Positions 1 through 9,875 of a DNA stretch of 64,000 nucleotides are shown in pieces. Source of the DNA: Staphylococcus lugdunensis (GTDB lineage: Bacteria > Bacillota > Bacilli > Staphylococcales > Staphylococcaceae); assembly GCF_002901705.1 (NCBI RefSeq), contig NZ_PPPV01000016.1, positions 148,722 to 212,721 of the forward strand, written 5' to 3'. Position 1 is the stretch's first letter. Each line of letters opens with the position of its first letter. The notes beneath the pieces are model-generated. The model had not been told where the DNA came from. It saw only the letters and a program-made list of their open reading frames with translations, and ran no database searches. Made by a program: the position numbers and the translations under genes.

Positions 1-760
1 TTGCTGTATCAAATGTTCTAACGGTACCTTGAACATAAGCATCATCAGGAATAACATTCCATGTGTTACCTGCCGATACTTCACCTATTGTCACAACAGC
101 GCTGTCAAATGCAGAAATATTTCTACTAACTATTGATTGTAAGCTGGTAATCAATTGTCCAAGTACGATAACAGGATCGTTACCTTGCTCTGGCTTAGCT
201 GCATGTGCACCTTTACCAAGTATTTTAAATTCAAAATGGTCTACATTAGATGTCATTGCACCAGATTTAATCGCAAATTGATTAATCCCCAGCGTAGGAT
301 AATTGTGAAAACCTAGCACAGCTGATACGTTATCTAAAGCTGAGGTTTGCGCTAAAACTTTAGCACCATAACCCAGTTCTTCAGCAGGTTGGAATAATAT
401 CCGTACGGTACCTTGCAAACTTGTTTCGAGTGCTTTTAATTGGACAGCTACTGCCAAAATGGATGCCATGTGAATATCATGTCCACAAGCATGCATCACC
501 CCTTCATTTGTAGAGGTAAACGCATGTTTAACTTGCTCATCAATAGGTAATGCATCAATGTCTGTTCTAACTGCTATACAAGGCAATCCTTGCCCAATTT
601 CAGCTACTAAACCGGTAGCCATTGGTATATCTAAGATGTGGATGTCATATTGCTGTAAAATGCGGCGAATCCGCTTTGTCGTCTCAAATTCATCATTAGA
701 AAGTTCAGGATATTGATGAAACATCCGACGCCAATTAACAATATCATTATAATTAAGCAT
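1..760 (-). CDS. M20 family amidohydrolase/peptidase (3' end cut by window)
   Basis: The reading frame runs from ATG at 760, preceded by a good AGAAAGGA Shine-Dalgarno, to the left edge without a stop, giving about 253 residues. It begins MLNYNDIVNWRRMFHQYPEL, a typical M20D start, and contains the metal-binding motif MHACGHDIHM near residue 100 and FQPAEE with the catalytic glutamates near residue 135. The family comprises metal-dependent cytosolic amidohydrolases (N-acyl amino acid, hippurate or IAA-conjugate hydrolases); the exact substrate cannot be read from sequence. Only the N-terminal catalytic part and most of the dimerisation domain are in the window. A broken small membrane ORF lies directly upstream on the same strand. 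Confidence 0.9.
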   Translation of the reverse strand, partial: MLNYNDIVNWRRMFHQYPELSNDEFETTKRIRRILQQYDIHILDIPMATGLVAEIGQGLPCIAVRTDIDALPIDEQVKHAFTSTNEGVMHACGHDIHMASILAVAVQLKALETSLQGTVRILFQPAEELGYGAKVLAQTSALDNVSAVLGFHNYPTLGINQFAIKSGAMTSNVDHFEFKILGKGAHAAKPEQGNDPVIVLGQLITSLQSIVSRNISAFDSAVVTIGEVSAGNTWNVIPDDAYVQGTVRTFDTA

Positions 761-812
761 GTATATCTACGTCCTTTCTAAAAAAGTAAATCACGTCATG
801 GATAATTGTTCC

Positions 813-1037
813 TCACACGACTCCGATAACTAAATTAAGTGTGATTAAAATTAATATTATAGAAACACCCATTACTATTAACCGAACCATGGGTGCAGCT
901 TTAATATGTTTGATTGTTCTGCTATCAAATGTATTTAGAAATATTGTAATTCGTACAGAAGCTAACACTGCCATAATGTTTTGACCATATTGACCAGCTC
1001 ATTGTGCAATATAAAATGAAAATCGAGATTGTGACAT
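813..1037 (-). pseudogene. Small membrane protein ORF interrupted by an in-frame TGA
   Basis: Reading from ATG at 1037 (Shine-Dalgarno AAGGG about 10 nt upstream), the frame encodes MSQSRFSFYIAQ, then TGA, then AGQYGQNIMAVLASVRI and a C-terminal hydrophobic helix ending in VIGVV and a stop at 813. The full span is 74 codons. The TGA sits where a tryptophan (TGG) would be natural, so a single G-to-A change could have broken the gene. The product would be a one- or two-helix membrane protein of unknown function. It precedes the M20 gene on the same strand and could have been its partner. I do not recognise the family. Confidence 0.45.
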
Positions 1038-1241
1038 ACCTATTGCCCTTATGTATAATAGATTAACACAATTGTCAAATTATTCTCACAAATGCTGAGT
1101 ATCTTACTTTTAAATGTGTAAAATAATGCAAGACTATTACAGTTTGATGATAAATTAATGGAATAATTTATTTCTATCGGCTTAATATGTATAATGTTAA
1201 AGAAAGAGATTTGGATGGTTACCCTATTGGAGGTTACATAA

Positions 1242-2444
1242 ATGAAAAACAATAGAATTTCCGGGTTCCAGTGGGCTTTAACAATATTTGTATTCTTTAT
1301 TGTTACGATGGCACTCACTTTAATCCTTCGAGATTATCAACCTATGTTTGGTGTTAAACCTTTTTTATTTGATGCATCTCGTTTAGCACCTTTTATTTCA
1401 GCAGTTATCTGTATTCTAATCTTTAAAAATAAGCGTGCCCAACTTTCCGGGTTAAAATTTACAATTAGTTTAACAGTTATTAATCGTCTGTTATTAGCTC
1501 TTATTTTACCTTTAGTTATTTTTATCATCGGTATGGTGATATTTAATACAATGGCGGATAGCTTTATTTTATTACAAGCATCAAATTTATCTGTAACTGT
1601 ATTAGCCGTATTAATTGGTCATCTAATGATGGCTTTCTTTGCAGAGTTCGGCTTCCGTTCATATTTACAAACAGTTGTAGAATCTAAAGTAAATACGTTT
1701 ATTGCTTCTATCATTGTAGGTTTAATGTATGCAATTTGGACAATTAATACAACATATAATTTAGAGTATACAGGCTATAACTTTTTATATACCTTTGCCT
1801 TTTCAATGATTGTTGGTGAGCTGATTCATGATACAAATGGACGTACTATTTATATCGCAACAGCCTTTCACGGTTTGATGACGTTTATTCCTGTCTTTCT
1901 ATTTAGTGAAGAAACGGGAGACCTTTTCTCAATGAAAGTAATTGCCTTAACAACAGCAGCCGTAGCAATCGTCTATATTATCTTCACTATGATTATCAGA
2001 TATTTTATTTATCGTACAACAGATCAAAGTCTGGACGAAGTAGATCCCAATAATTATTTAGATCATATTGGAGACGATGATACTGAAGAAACAGCAACTG
2101 TTACAACACCAAGTGAAGATTCTGAAAAAGGTACAACATCATCAGAAATGAAGAACGATATTGAACAGACCCCAACATCAACGCCAACAAGTGAAAATCA
2201 ATCAGAAGCTAATTATCAACCTGAACAACACGAAGCTGATAATAACTTAGAAACAGCAACCGAATTTCAGGAAACACCATCTGAACAAACAGCTGATTCT
2301 GATAATACTAAACCTGAACAACATAACAATGACACAGACTCTAAAAATAATCGACAATCTTCTGTCGTTGCTGATGCGCATCAAGAAATACAAGACGCGC
2401 AAAAAGCTTCACCCGCAGCAACAGACAAAGAGCAAGACAAGTAA
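1242..2444 (+). CDS. lyrA: LyrA/SpdC, CPBP-like membrane scaffold for cell-wall hydrolase SagB
   Basis: 400 residues with ATG after TTGGAGG. About eight membrane segments lie between residues 8 and 250, followed by a roughly 135-residue hydrophilic tail rich in Glu, Gln, Thr and Asn. It belongs to the CPBP (Abi) fold, but the protease motif EExxxR is degenerate (AEFGFR near residue 132), as in S. aureus SpdC, which is regarded as non-catalytic. In S. aureus, SpdC (lysostaphin resistance A) complexes with the glucosaminidase SagB to set glycan strand length, and also affects WalKR signalling and surface-protein display. It sits immediately upstream of convergent rpiA, as in S. aureus. Identity is supported by topology, tail and neighbourhood. 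Confidence 0.88.
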   Translation: MKNNRISGFQWALTIFVFFIVTMALTLILRDYQPMFGVKPFLFDASRLAPFISAVICILIFKNKRAQLSGLKFTISLTVINRLLLALILPLVIFIIGMVIFNTMADSFILLQASNLSVTVLAVLIGHLMMAFFAEFGFRSYLQTVVESKVNTFIASIIVGLMYAIWTINTTYNLEYTGYNFLYTFAFSMIVGELIHDTNGRTIYIATAFHGLMTFIPVFLFSEETGDLFSMKVIALTTAAVAIVYIIFTMIIRYFIYRTTDQSLDEVDPNNYLDHIGDDDTEETATVTTPSEDSEKGTTSSEMKNDIEQTPTSTPTSENQSEANYQPEQHEADNNLETATEFQETPSEQTADSDNTKPEQHNNDTDSKNNRQSSVVADAHQEIQDAQKASPAATDKEQDK

Positions 2445-2446
2445 CT

Positions 2447-2489
2447 AAAAACAGGAAGCCAAACACAAACGTTGGCTTCCCGTTTTTTT
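2447..2489. terminator. Bidirectional terminator between lyrA and rpiA
   Basis: The stem GGAAGCCAA / TTGGCTTCC is followed by CGTTTTTTT on the plus strand and flanked by an A-run on the other side, so it can end both convergent genes. Confidence 0.85.
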
Positions 2490-3174
2490 ATTTATTTTTT
2501 ATTTTAACACCTTGTTGCGTACCAACAATTACTTGATCCGCAATATCTAAAAAGAATCCTGTTTCTAAAACACCCGTAAGATGAATTAAATATTCATGCA
2601 ATTGATAAGGATCCAATTCTGTTGTCAACTCACAATCAAGAATATAATTCCCATTATCTGTAATAAACGGTACATCGTCACGTATGCGTAATTCCGTACG
2701 AATATGACCATAATCTTCTATTTTTGCTTTTATTAATTGCCAATTAAATTTATCTACTTCCACTGGTAATCGAAATGTTTCACCCAAATAATTTACAACT
2801 TTCTGTTCGTCAACTAAAACGACAAAGCGTGCTGCTAGTTCATCTATCACCTTTTCTCTGAACAGTGCCCCTCCACCGCCTTTAATCAAATTCAACTGTG
2901 AATCTACTTCATCTGCGCCGTCGATTGCTAAATCAATATATGTAATATCATTAATATCGACAATATCAATCTGCTGCTTTTTTGCTAATATGGCCGTTTT
3001 ATTGGATGTACATACACCTTTAATTGTTAAATGATCACGTTTAATTTTGTCAGCGATTTTAGGAATAAGTAGTTCTATTGTACTACCTGTACCAATGCCT
3101 AAAATCATTTCATCCTTGATTTGAGCAACAGCGTCATCAGTTGTTAATAGTTTCAATTGTTTTGTGTCTAGCAT
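2488..3174 (-). CDS. rpiA: Ribose-5-phosphate isomerase A
   Basis: 228 residues starting MLDTKQLKLL. ATG at 3174 is preceded by AGAAGGGG; the ORF extends 16 codons further to 3222 but has no ribosome binding site there, and 228 residues equals the S. aureus length. The enzyme interconverts ribose-5-phosphate and ribulose-5-phosphate in the non-oxidative pentose phosphate pathway in the cytosol. Diagnostic motifs are LGIGTGST near residue 27, IDGADEVD near 82 and KGGGGALFREK near 94, with the catalytic acid and phosphate-binding residues in these loops. It is monocistronic, convergent with lyrA and divergent from the MOSC gene. Confidence 0.96.
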   Translation of the reverse strand: MLDTKQLKLLTTDDAVAQIKDEMILGIGTGSTIELLIPKIADKIKRDHLTIKGVCTSNKTAILAKKQQIDIVDINDITYIDLAIDGADEVDSQLNLIKGGGGALFREKVIDELAARFVVLVDEQKVVNYLGETFRLPVEVDKFNWQLIKAKIEDYGHIRTELRIRDDVPFITDNGNYILDCELTTELDPYQLHEYLIHLTGVLETGFFLDIADQVIVGTQQGVKIKNK

Positions 3175-3329
3175 CGTAATTGGAACCCCTTCTCTATTGT
3201 TGTATTCCCTTTCATTGTACATGACAACTTTTAAAAGATACAGTTGATATATACAAATTCACTAAAAGCATTGCTACTTTATGAACATTTATAGTAAGCT
3301 GTCAATAAAACTTAAAAAGGAGACAAACA

Positions 3330-3983
3330 ATGATACCTGTTGTTGCTATTTCTACTGGTAAAATCCAACACTTGCCTTATAGTACCAAAAAGCCCATGAT
3401 TTCAGCGTTAGATAAAATACCATTTACTGGTCGCATGTGGCTATCTATTGATGGATTTTCTGAAGATGAACAAGCATATAAAGACCACGGTGGTCCTCAT
3501 AAAGCAGTTTGCTGTTTTAGTCAATCAAATTACGATATGTATAAAGAAGATTTAGCACAGTTACCTACCTACGCCATGTTCGGGGAAAATGTTACGGTAA
3601 AGCATTTAGATGAACGAGATGTTTATTTTGGAAATCAATATCGTTTAGGTGAAGCGATATTAGAAGTCTCAGAAATGCGTGAACCTTGCTGGAAAATTCA
3701 AGCTAAATATCAAATTCCTGACTTAGTCAAACGCATGACAGCTTCAGGAAAGACAGGATTTTATTTTAGAGTGATACAGGAAGGCTATGTTTCTCAAGAA
3801 GATAATCTAGAATTACTTACTCAAGCAAATAAAGCGTCAAGATTATCTGTTTATGAGTTAAATGATATTTATTACAACGATCGAAAAAATATTTCACGTA
3901 TATCTTATGCTTTAAATAATCCTTATCTATCTCCTAGCAGACGGGAAAAGTTATCTCGCCTATATCATCGTGCCTGTAAATAA
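3330..3983 (+). CDS. MOSC domain protein (YiiM-like)
   Basis: 217 residues; ATG follows AAAAAGGAG. MOSC domains occur in molybdenum cofactor sulfurases and in YiiM/mARC-type proteins that reduce N-hydroxylated bases. The conserved cysteine expected to ligate the cofactor is visible in MREPCWKIQ near residue 115, after the DHGGPHKAVCC segment near 50 typical of YiiM. The C-terminal about 50 residues form the 3-alpha helical extension of the YiiM group. The gene stands alone between rpiA (divergent) and a strong bidirectional terminator. Substrate unknown; function is inferred from family only. Confidence 0.85.
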   Translation: MIPVVAISTGKIQHLPYSTKKPMISALDKIPFTGRMWLSIDGFSEDEQAYKDHGGPHKAVCCFSQSNYDMYKEDLAQLPTYAMFGENVTVKHLDERDVYFGNQYRLGEAILEVSEMREPCWKIQAKYQIPDLVKRMTASGKTGFYFRVIQEGYVSQEDNLELLTQANKASRLSVYELNDIYYNDRKNISRISYALNNPYLSPSRREKLSRLYHRACK

Positions 3984-4002
3984 TATAATTCTATTAAATG
4001 AA

Positions 4003-4058
4003 TAAAGAGCATGATAAGTGTCAACTGTTGATGGTTGACACTTATCATGCTCTTTTTC
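4003..4058. terminator. Strong bidirectional terminator, MOSC gene / aldose epimerase
   Basis: An inverted repeat of over 20 bp begins AAAGAGCATGATAAGTGTCA and is mirrored after an 8-nt loop, followed by a T-run. It lies between convergent genes. Confidence 0.9.
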
Positions 4059-5069
4059 TTATTGCTCACTAATTTGATAACTTGTTGTTGAAGAAAATTG
4101 TTGGCCAGCTCTTAAAATAGACGGTGCTTGTTGACCAAAATAATTTATATCATTGGGTAAAAATTGTGTTTCTAATGTAAAACCTGAATGCGGTTTATAT
4201 ATATTTAACTGGCTCTCCCAAGTTTCTGGATGATTCATCGTGTATATCACAACATAAGGCATATCTGTATCTATTTGTAATTTGAACTCTCCATTTTCTA
4301 CAGACAATGTTTGTTCGCTTAGTTCAAATGGATGGTCTAACCCTTGATAACGTTCCATTTGTTGCTTAATATCATCTTGATACGCCTGAAAAATTTCTTG
4401 AAATGTAATATGGTCTGAACCAAATTGAGATGTTAAGTTTATAGGTGTGTCATTCAATAAGAAATGTTGACGGTTTAATAAATACATCTTTAAGTCTTTC
4501 GCATGTATTTGATGATTATCAATAACATTGTTATCTCTATTCAAATTAAAGTAGACGTGATTCGTTGGATTAAATATAGTTGTAGCCGTCGTTTCAGCTT
4601 CATAAGTAATCGTCCAACGATGTTCTATATCATAATGATGTATCACTTTAAGCGCTAAATCTCCTGGATAACCGTCATCACTAGCATTTAATTTTGCCCT
4701 GAAAATAACTTTTACATCGCTTATTCCTTCAACGATGTCATAGTCAAATAGGACTTGATCACATCCATTTGAACCACCATGGATATGGTTAAGCCCATCA
4801 TTTTGTTCAAGTTGATAGCGATCTTGATTAAGCTTAAAAGCGCCTGCCTCAATTCGACCGCTATAACGACCTATTGTTGCACCAAATTTCAATGGATTAT
4901 TTAGATAAAATTCATCAGCTTCTACACGATTACCTAAGACGATATTATTGTCATGAAATTTCCAAGCGACAATTCTTGCACCATAATTTGAAAAGACGAT
5001 GCTTGTTTCATTATTGTCAATTTTAATAAGGTCGATACCATGTCTTTGCTTTTCTACTTCAACTATCAT
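4059..5069 (-). CDS. galM: Aldose 1-epimerase (mutarotase)
   Basis: 336 residues. GalM-type enzymes interconvert alpha and beta anomers of galactose or glucose in the cytosol. The motifs YSGRIEAGAF (Arg, residues 69-73 region), LNHIHGG near 95 and NPTNHVYFNL near 166 carry the substrate-binding Arg and the two catalytic histidines, and FTLETQF near 308 carries the C-terminal catalytic Glu. Length is usual for the family. Start ATG at 5069 has AGAGGGAG upstream at slightly long spacing. It stands alone, with no gal genes adjacent, matching its isolated place in S. aureus-group genomes. Confidence 0.92.
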   Translation of the reverse strand: MIVEVEKQRHGIDLIKIDNNETSIVFSNYGARIVAWKFHDNNIVLGNRVEADEFYLNNPLKFGATIGRYSGRIEAGAFKLNQDRYQLEQNDGLNHIHGGSNGCDQVLFDYDIVEGISDVKVIFRAKLNASDDGYPGDLALKVIHHYDIEHRWTITYEAETTATTIFNPTNHVYFNLNRDNNVIDNHQIHAKDLKMYLLNRQHFLLNDTPINLTSQFGSDHITFQEIFQAYQDDIKQQMERYQGLDHPFELSEQTLSVENGEFKLQIDTDMPYVVIYTMNHPETWESQLNIYKPHSGFTLETQFLPNDINYFGQQAPSILRAGQQFSSTTSYQISEQ

Positions 5070-5623
5070 AATTACTTACGTCTCCCTCTTAACTATGTCC
5101 AACTAAGTGCTGTTAGGCAATGACATCACGCACAGAATACAAATTGTATTTTGTATTAAAATTAAAGCCCGTTAAACAAAGCGGATATATAAATATCTGG
5201 GCATCATCCATTTACCTAATGCTGAAAATGATTGATTGTAATACTTAAAACTAAAATTTACAATTATACTGCAACTAAAAAATCAGACTTCTTAAATCAT
5301 ACCCTTAAAATATAACCTAACGAATTAGCCCCATCTTTATCACATAATTCCGTGACTAAGAACATGAGCTATCGTTACCTACTTAGCTTATTATTCATAA
5401 TTTTACGTTTTCTTTATGGTGAAAAGCCATTATACACTTATACATTGTTACACTTTTTTACTTAATATGCCACAGATTATCGCCAATATTCGCAATTCTT
5501 CCATGGTTTTTTAGTAAAAAAATTACAACTTCCTATTCCAAATTTCGATGTAATCACTTACAATTTTTCATAGCCTTTTAAATAAAATGAAATTTTCAGC
5601 TTATTAACTATATAACAATATCT
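5070..5623. other. 550-bp AT-rich intergenic region, no gene recognised
   Basis: No ORF with a ribosome binding site or protein-like composition and no repeat of the window's families was seen. It holds the galM promoter region at its left end and the 3' side of the small XRE gene at its right end. Confidence 0.5.
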
Positions 5624-5839
5624 CTAAGTATCATTTTCCCAAAATAATGTATCTAACGTTGTGCCCAAAGTTTTAGCTATATTTACACATAGTTTTAATG
5701 ATGGATTGTATTTGCCATTTTCAATCATATTTATTGTTTGTCTTGACACACCAACAGCTCTAGCTAATTCCAGTTGAGATATTTTAGAATAACCACGATA
5801 TACTTTTACTTTATTCAAGCGTGTCACCACTTCTTTCAC
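5624..5839 (-). CDS. Small XRE-family transcriptional regulator (YgzD/Cro type)
   Basis: 71 residues, nearly all one helix-turn-helix domain: [20 protein letters not shown] (residues 23-42) is the recognition unit, followed by the typical [23 protein letters not shown] end. Such short single-domain regulators often pair with a small membrane protein, but none is adjacent here. The ribosome binding site is weak, so the start is uncertain. Target unknown; autoregulation is likely by analogy. Confidence 0.8.
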   Translation of the reverse strand: MKEVVTRLNKVKVYRGYSKISQLELARAVGVSRQTINMIENGKYNPSLKLCVNIAKTLGTTLDTLFWENDT

Positions 5840-6076
5840 ATTAACTCTTAATTAAATCATACGTAAATGACGAACCAAAGTCAAATATATATGACATTTT
5901 CAAGGAATAATTCTATTTTTTATTGTGTTTCTATACCAATTCATTTGCTGACATAAAGTGTCTCTTTTTAAGAACAAAAGATCAAATTCACTGCTAAACT
6001 TCGATTTCAATACAATTCTATGACTGACTTTGGTAAAGTTAAAGGTATAATACAAATTCACTAAAAGGAGAATGTA

Positions 6077-6685
6077 ATGGATTTCATCGTCCCTAGTACC
6101 ATAGATACTGCTAAAGCATTATTAGGTGTCAAAGTGATTTATAATGATGATGGCCAAATTTATTCTGGATATATAGTAGAAACAGAAGCTTATTTAGGCT
6201 TTGATGATCGTGCAGCACATGGCTTTGGGGGTAAACAAACTCCTAAGGTTACATCCTTATACCAACGTGGTGGCACGATTTATGGACACATCATGCACAC
6301 CCATTTATTAATTAATTTTGTCACACAACAAGCGGGTGTACCTGAAGGGGTGCTCATACGTGCAATTGAACCTGTCGATGGTATTGAAGCTATGAAAATA
6401 AATCGTGGTAAGCACGGCTATGAATTAACAAATGGACCTGGAAAATGGACAAAAGCATTTCATATTCCACGTGCCATTGATGGAACACTATTGAACGTCG
6501 GACGCCTATCCATAGACACAAAAAATCGTAAATATCCACGTGAAATTGAAGCAAGTGCACGAATTGGAATACCTAACAAAGGTATATGGACATCAAAACC
6601 TCTACGTTATACAGTTAAAGGTAATCCATATGTTTCGAGAATACCTAAAAAGAATATGCGTGCAGCGATAGATACTTGGAAATAG
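6077..6685 (+). CDS. 3-methyladenine DNA glycosylase (AAG/Mpg family)
   Basis: 202 residues; ATG after AAAAGGAGA. It removes alkylated purines from DNA in base-excision repair. The signature [16 protein letters not shown] (residues 36-51) includes the catalytic Glu and the Asp and His of the active site, and [10 protein letters not shown] near residue 115 is the conserved DNA-binding loop. The length matches the bacterial AAG family. It is monocistronic, ended by a long hairpin terminator and convergent with the IPP isomerase gene. Confidence 0.93.
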   Translation: MDFIVPSTIDTAKALLGVKVIYNDDGQIYSGYIVETEAYLGFDDRAAHGFGGKQTPKVTSLYQRGGTIYGHIMHTHLLINFVTQQAGVPEGVLIRAIEPVDGIEAMKINRGKHGYELTNGPGKWTKAFHIPRAIDGTLLNVGRLSIDTKNRKYPREIEASARIGIPNKGIWTSKPLRYTVKGNPYVSRIPKKNMRAAIDTWK

Positions 6686-6696
6686 ATTTTTTGACA

Positions 6697-6769
6697 TAAT
6701 AAAGCACCATAGCACACACATACAACATGTAACACACGCTGAAATGAGGTGCTATGGCGCTTTATTTTA
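6697..6769. terminator. Terminator hairpin after the DNA glycosylase gene
   Basis: Stem ATAAAGCACCATAGC pairs, with one mismatch, to GCTATGGCGCTTTAT across a loop of about 40 nt; flanked by A and T runs on both strands. Confidence 0.75.
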
Positions 6770-6809
6770 TATTTTATGATTAATATACATGGCCCCGTAT
6801 TAATATGGT

Positions 6810-7862
6810 CTATAAGCCTCTATCTATATCAATATGACGCTGTTCCATCCAAGATAAAAGTTGTTGATCAAAAATAAGTTGTGATTGCTTTAATGCTTCA
6901 ATGTCTGGCGCATTTAACATCGTCATTATTTGTTGCATTTGGGTTGTAAATTGTGCAACAAAAGTGATCGTTTGTTCCACACCTTCATTTTCAACATGAT
7001 TTAGAAATGGGCGAGACATCCCTACTGCTTTAGCACCTAATGCCAAACTCTTGATGGCATCTAGTGGCGTTCTTATACCACCGCTAGCAAATATATTGAG
7101 TGAAGATTGATATGCTTGGCTTTCAAGTAATGATTCTACCGTGGATTGTCCCCAATTAGCTAAATAATTCATATCTTTATTACTGCGTCGTTCATTTTCT
7201 ATTGAGACAAAGTTAGTGCCTCCCCTGCCACTTACATCAACGTAAGTCACACCGATGTCTTTTAATGCCTTAAATGTTTCTTTACTGAATCCAAAGCCTA
7301 CCTCTTTAATGATAACCGGTACCGAAACATGGTTAATCATTTTAGCAATATTATCCATCCAACTTGCGAATGTCCGATTACCTTCTGGCATCACAAGTTC
7401 TTGTGGTGCATTGACATGGATTTGTAATGCTTGAGCCTCCATCAATTCAACCGCTTCGACTGCACGCTCAACAGGTACATCAGCCCCAACATTGCTGAAA
7501 ATGACACCTTCAGGATTTACTTGCCGTGCAATTCGAAATGACTCTATCATATCAGGGTTTCGCAATGCAGCGTGTGTCGATCCCACAGCCATGGCAAGGC
7601 CAGTTTCCCGTGCCACAGTAGCCAATTTTTCATTAATTTGTTTCGTCCATTCACTGCCACCAGTCATCGCATTAATATATAGCGGATAATCCAGCTTAAA
7701 GTTGGAAGTGTGTGTCGATAAATTCACTTGTGCTACATCAATGTGTGGAATAGAATGATGAACAAAACGCACTCTATCGAAATCTGACGCCGGTGCATCC
7801 TGTTGTGCCATAGCAATTTCTACGTGCTCATTTTTTCTTTGTTCTCTTTGAAAATTACTCAT
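6810..7862 (-). CDS. fni: Type 2 isopentenyl-diphosphate isomerase (FMN/NADPH)
   Basis: 350 residues. It interconverts IPP and DMAPP downstream of the mevalonate pathway used by staphylococci. Family features: [10 protein letters not shown] near residue 26, the FMN-binding NAMTGGS near 64, a VGST segment near 93, HVNAPQE near 149 and the C-terminal FMN phosphate loop [11 protein letters not shown] near 260. The start has AAAGGATGG upstream. The gene precedes corA on the chromosome, both on the minus strand, with a 45-bp gap; order conserved in S. aureus. Confidence 0.95.
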   Translation of the reverse strand: MSNFQREQRKNEHVEIAMAQQDAPASDFDRVRFVHHSIPHIDVAQVNLSTHTSNFKLDYPLYINAMTGGSEWTKQINEKLATVARETGLAMAVGSTHAALRNPDMIESFRIARQVNPEGVIFSNVGADVPVERAVEAVELMEAQALQIHVNAPQELVMPEGNRTFASWMDNIAKMINHVSVPVIIKEVGFGFSKETFKALKDIGVTYVDVSGRGGTNFVSIENERRSNKDMNYLANWGQSTVESLLESQAYQSSLNIFASGGIRTPLDAIKSLALGAKAVGMSRPFLNHVENEGVEQTITFVAQFTTQMQQIMTMLNAPDIEALKQSQLIFDQQLLSWMEQRHIDIDRGL

Positions 7863-7907
7863 TCATTTACCATCCTTTATTAAAGGTTTACCGTACAATA
7901 TCTATTA

Positions 7908-8855
7908 TTAAAACCAACGTTTTTTTCTAAAAAAGATAATTAATGCAATCGCGATAACTAGCATGACAACTAAACAAATATAATAGCTGTAATGCCATCT
8001 TAATTCAGGCATGTTATCAAAGTTCATTCCATAAACACCTGCAATAAAAGTTAATGGAGAAAAGATAACTGATACAAGGGTTAATATTTGCATGATGCTA
8101 TTCATTCTAAATGATGAATATGATTCATAATTCTCCCTGATTTCATTTGTCATCTCTTGCGATGTACGAATAATATTACTTTGTTTAATCAAATGGTCAT
8201 CGATATGTTGGATATACATCGAATGCTTGCTATCTACAATTAAATTACCTTCGCTCTTGATTGTTTCCACCAATTCTTGCATTGGAAACATGACTCGTTT
8301 AATTTTTATAAGGTCAGATCTTAATTTAAAGACGTTGTCCATCACCTTTTTACTTAAAGCATCATCCACATGCTTATCTTCAAAGTTATAAACCTTTTCT
8401 TCAATGTCATACACAAAATCAAAATATTTATCCACCATCATATCTAATATATGAATAACAATATCTGCGCAGTCTAGTTCACCATCATGATGATAAGCAT
8501 TCCATTTTGCTACCTTCATCAATGATGAAAAATGCTTGTGATGATAGGTCACTAATACATTATTTTTTAAAAAGACATTGAGTGCACGTGGTGAATAATC
8601 ATCACTATTGATACTATGAAACACGATATATTGATAGTCGTCGTATGCTTTATATTTCACGCGTGGGACGCCCGTAATTGTATCATCAATTTCTAAATAG
8701 TTAAAATCAAAATTTTCACGCAAAAAATCATTCTCTTTGGCAGTTGCATCTTCAAAATCATACCAAACAATCGTTGCATCTTTAGGTACATCTGCAATAT
8801 CAGGTACTGTTGTCAATGATGTGTGTGGTGTTTGGTATCTAATCGTTATACTCAT
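7908..8855 (-). CDS. corA: CorA-family magnesium/divalent cation transporter
   Basis: 315 residues starting MSITIRYQTPH. ATG at 8855 is preceded by GGGAGGAAA; an upstream in-frame ATG at 8879 has no such site. A large soluble N-terminal domain is followed by two C-terminal membrane helices, with the diagnostic selectivity motif GMNF between them near residue 276 and a basic tail ending RKKRWF. The homopentamer would mediate Mg2+ (or Co2+/Ni2+) uptake at the membrane. It is transcribed just upstream of fni and divergent from the thioesterase gene. Confidence 0.93.
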   Translation of the reverse strand: MSITIRYQTPHTSLTTVPDIADVPKDATIVWYDFEDATAKENDFLRENFDFNYLEIDDTITGVPRVKYKAYDDYQYIVFHSINSDDYSPRALNVFLKNNVLVTYHHKHFSSLMKVAKWNAYHHDGELDCADIVIHILDMMVDKYFDFVYDIEEKVYNFEDKHVDDALSKKVMDNVFKLRSDLIKIKRVMFPMQELVETIKSEGNLIVDSKHSMYIQHIDDHLIKQSNIIRTSQEMTNEIRENYESYSSFRMNSIMQILTLVSVIFSPLTFIAGVYGMNFDNMPELRWHYSYYICLVVMLVIAIALIIFFRKKRWF

Positions 8856-8973
8856 ACATATTTCCTCCCACTTCAGCAACGTTCGTTGTTTATTTTACCA
8901 TGAATTCAATCATGTGTATGTGCTAATTTTATTTAGTATGATAGAACTAACATAGAAAGATGGAGGATAAGCG

Positions 8974-9441
8974 ATGATATTTACAGTACAAGGTATGGTA
9001 CAACAATCACAAATTGATCATAATGCACATATGCATGATGCCGATTACAATTATATTTTTAGCGATGCAATCAACCAATTCAATTATACTCACGGATTGT
9101 CTCTAGCAGAACGACAAGCGCTGCATTATACAATATTTACTGTCGAAGAACATACAACTTATTTAGCCGAAATGTCGCTAGGAGAACACTATACAATACA
9201 ACTTTTCATATATAACTATGACGATAAGCGCATACACTTTTTCTTGAAATTAATAAAAGAGAACGGCACTTTGGCAGCGACTAATGAAGTTATGATGCTT
9301 GGTATTGATTCAACTACGCGCAAGGCAGCAGCATTCCCAGAACCTTATTTCACAGAAATGACATCATATTACAAGACACAAGACATATCTCAGTGGTCTA
9401 AACAATTAGGGCATCAAATCGGAATACCGAATAAAGGATGA
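8974..9441 (+). CDS. Hotdog-fold thioesterase family protein
   Basis: 155 residues; ATG after TGGAGGATAAG. The N-terminus has the 4HBT-type motif QSQIDHNAHMHDADYNYIFS, in which the Asp/His-Asn-His pattern marks acyl-CoA thioesterases of the YbgC/carnitine-thioesterase type. The remainder is the antiparallel sheet expected for a hotdog fold. Substrate unknown. It is followed by a gene of unknown function that overlaps or abuts it, so the two are co-transcribed; the pair occurs in the same place in S. aureus. Confidence 0.78.
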   Translation: MIFTVQGMVQQSQIDHNAHMHDADYNYIFSDAINQFNYTHGLSLAERQALHYTIFTVEEHTTYLAEMSLGEHYTIQLFIYNYDDKRIHFFLKLIKENGTLAATNEVMMLGIDSTTRKAAAFPEPYFTEMTSYYKTQDISQWSKQLGHQIGIPNKG

Positions 9442-9446
9442 ACACA

Positions 9447-9836
9447 ATGACAAAATCTAGCATAGAAAAAATAAAATCATATCTCTTAGATTTGCATGAT
9501 GATTTAAAGCTCAACCTTATAGATATGAATCAAACTAAAGATATGTTTATGAATGGACCTAGTACAGAGTTATTACGTAGAGCACTAAATATGAGCTATT
9601 ATCAAGGACAAAAGCAGGCACTAGATTGGCTACAGTACAATGTCGAATCTCAAGATTCACATACTTTGATGACGCTAATTGAAGACAAATTACATCTGTT
9701 GACTGAACAAGACTCAAAAGTAAAAAATTTGGCTATCATAGCTAAAGAATTGCCTGAACAATTGTCACAAGAAGCACATAGAGATGGTCAACGCTCTATT
9801 TTAAAGCATATTAAAACACGCATTGACGTTTTTTAA
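9447..9836 (+). CDS. Conserved hypothetical protein, second gene of thioesterase operon
   Basis: 129 residues from ATG at 9447, chosen because AAAGGA lies 7 nt upstream; an in-frame ATG at 9438 overlaps the upstream stop (ATGA) and is too close to that site. The product is soluble, predicted all-helical, rich in Lys, Asp and Gln, with no signal peptide or membrane segment and no motif I recognise. Its only clue is tight coupling to the thioesterase gene. Confidence 0.7.
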   Translation: MTKSSIEKIKSYLLDLHDDLKLNLIDMNQTKDMFMNGPSTELLRRALNMSYYQGQKQALDWLQYNVESQDSHTLMTLIEDKLHLLTEQDSKVKNLAIIAKELPEQLSQEAHRDGQRSILKHIKTRIDVF

Positions 9837-9844
9837 ACTAACAA

Positions 9845-9875
9845 TAAAAAAGATAAGCCTATATAGGCCTATCTC
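9845..9875. terminator. Bidirectional terminator
   Basis: GATAAGCCTATATAGGCCTATC forms a hairpin preceded by an A-run, between convergent genes. Confidence 0.7.

Noticed and set aside
1049..1318. 89-codon minus-strand ORF over the lyrA promoter
   Set aside because: No ribosome binding site; antisense to the 5' end of lyrA.
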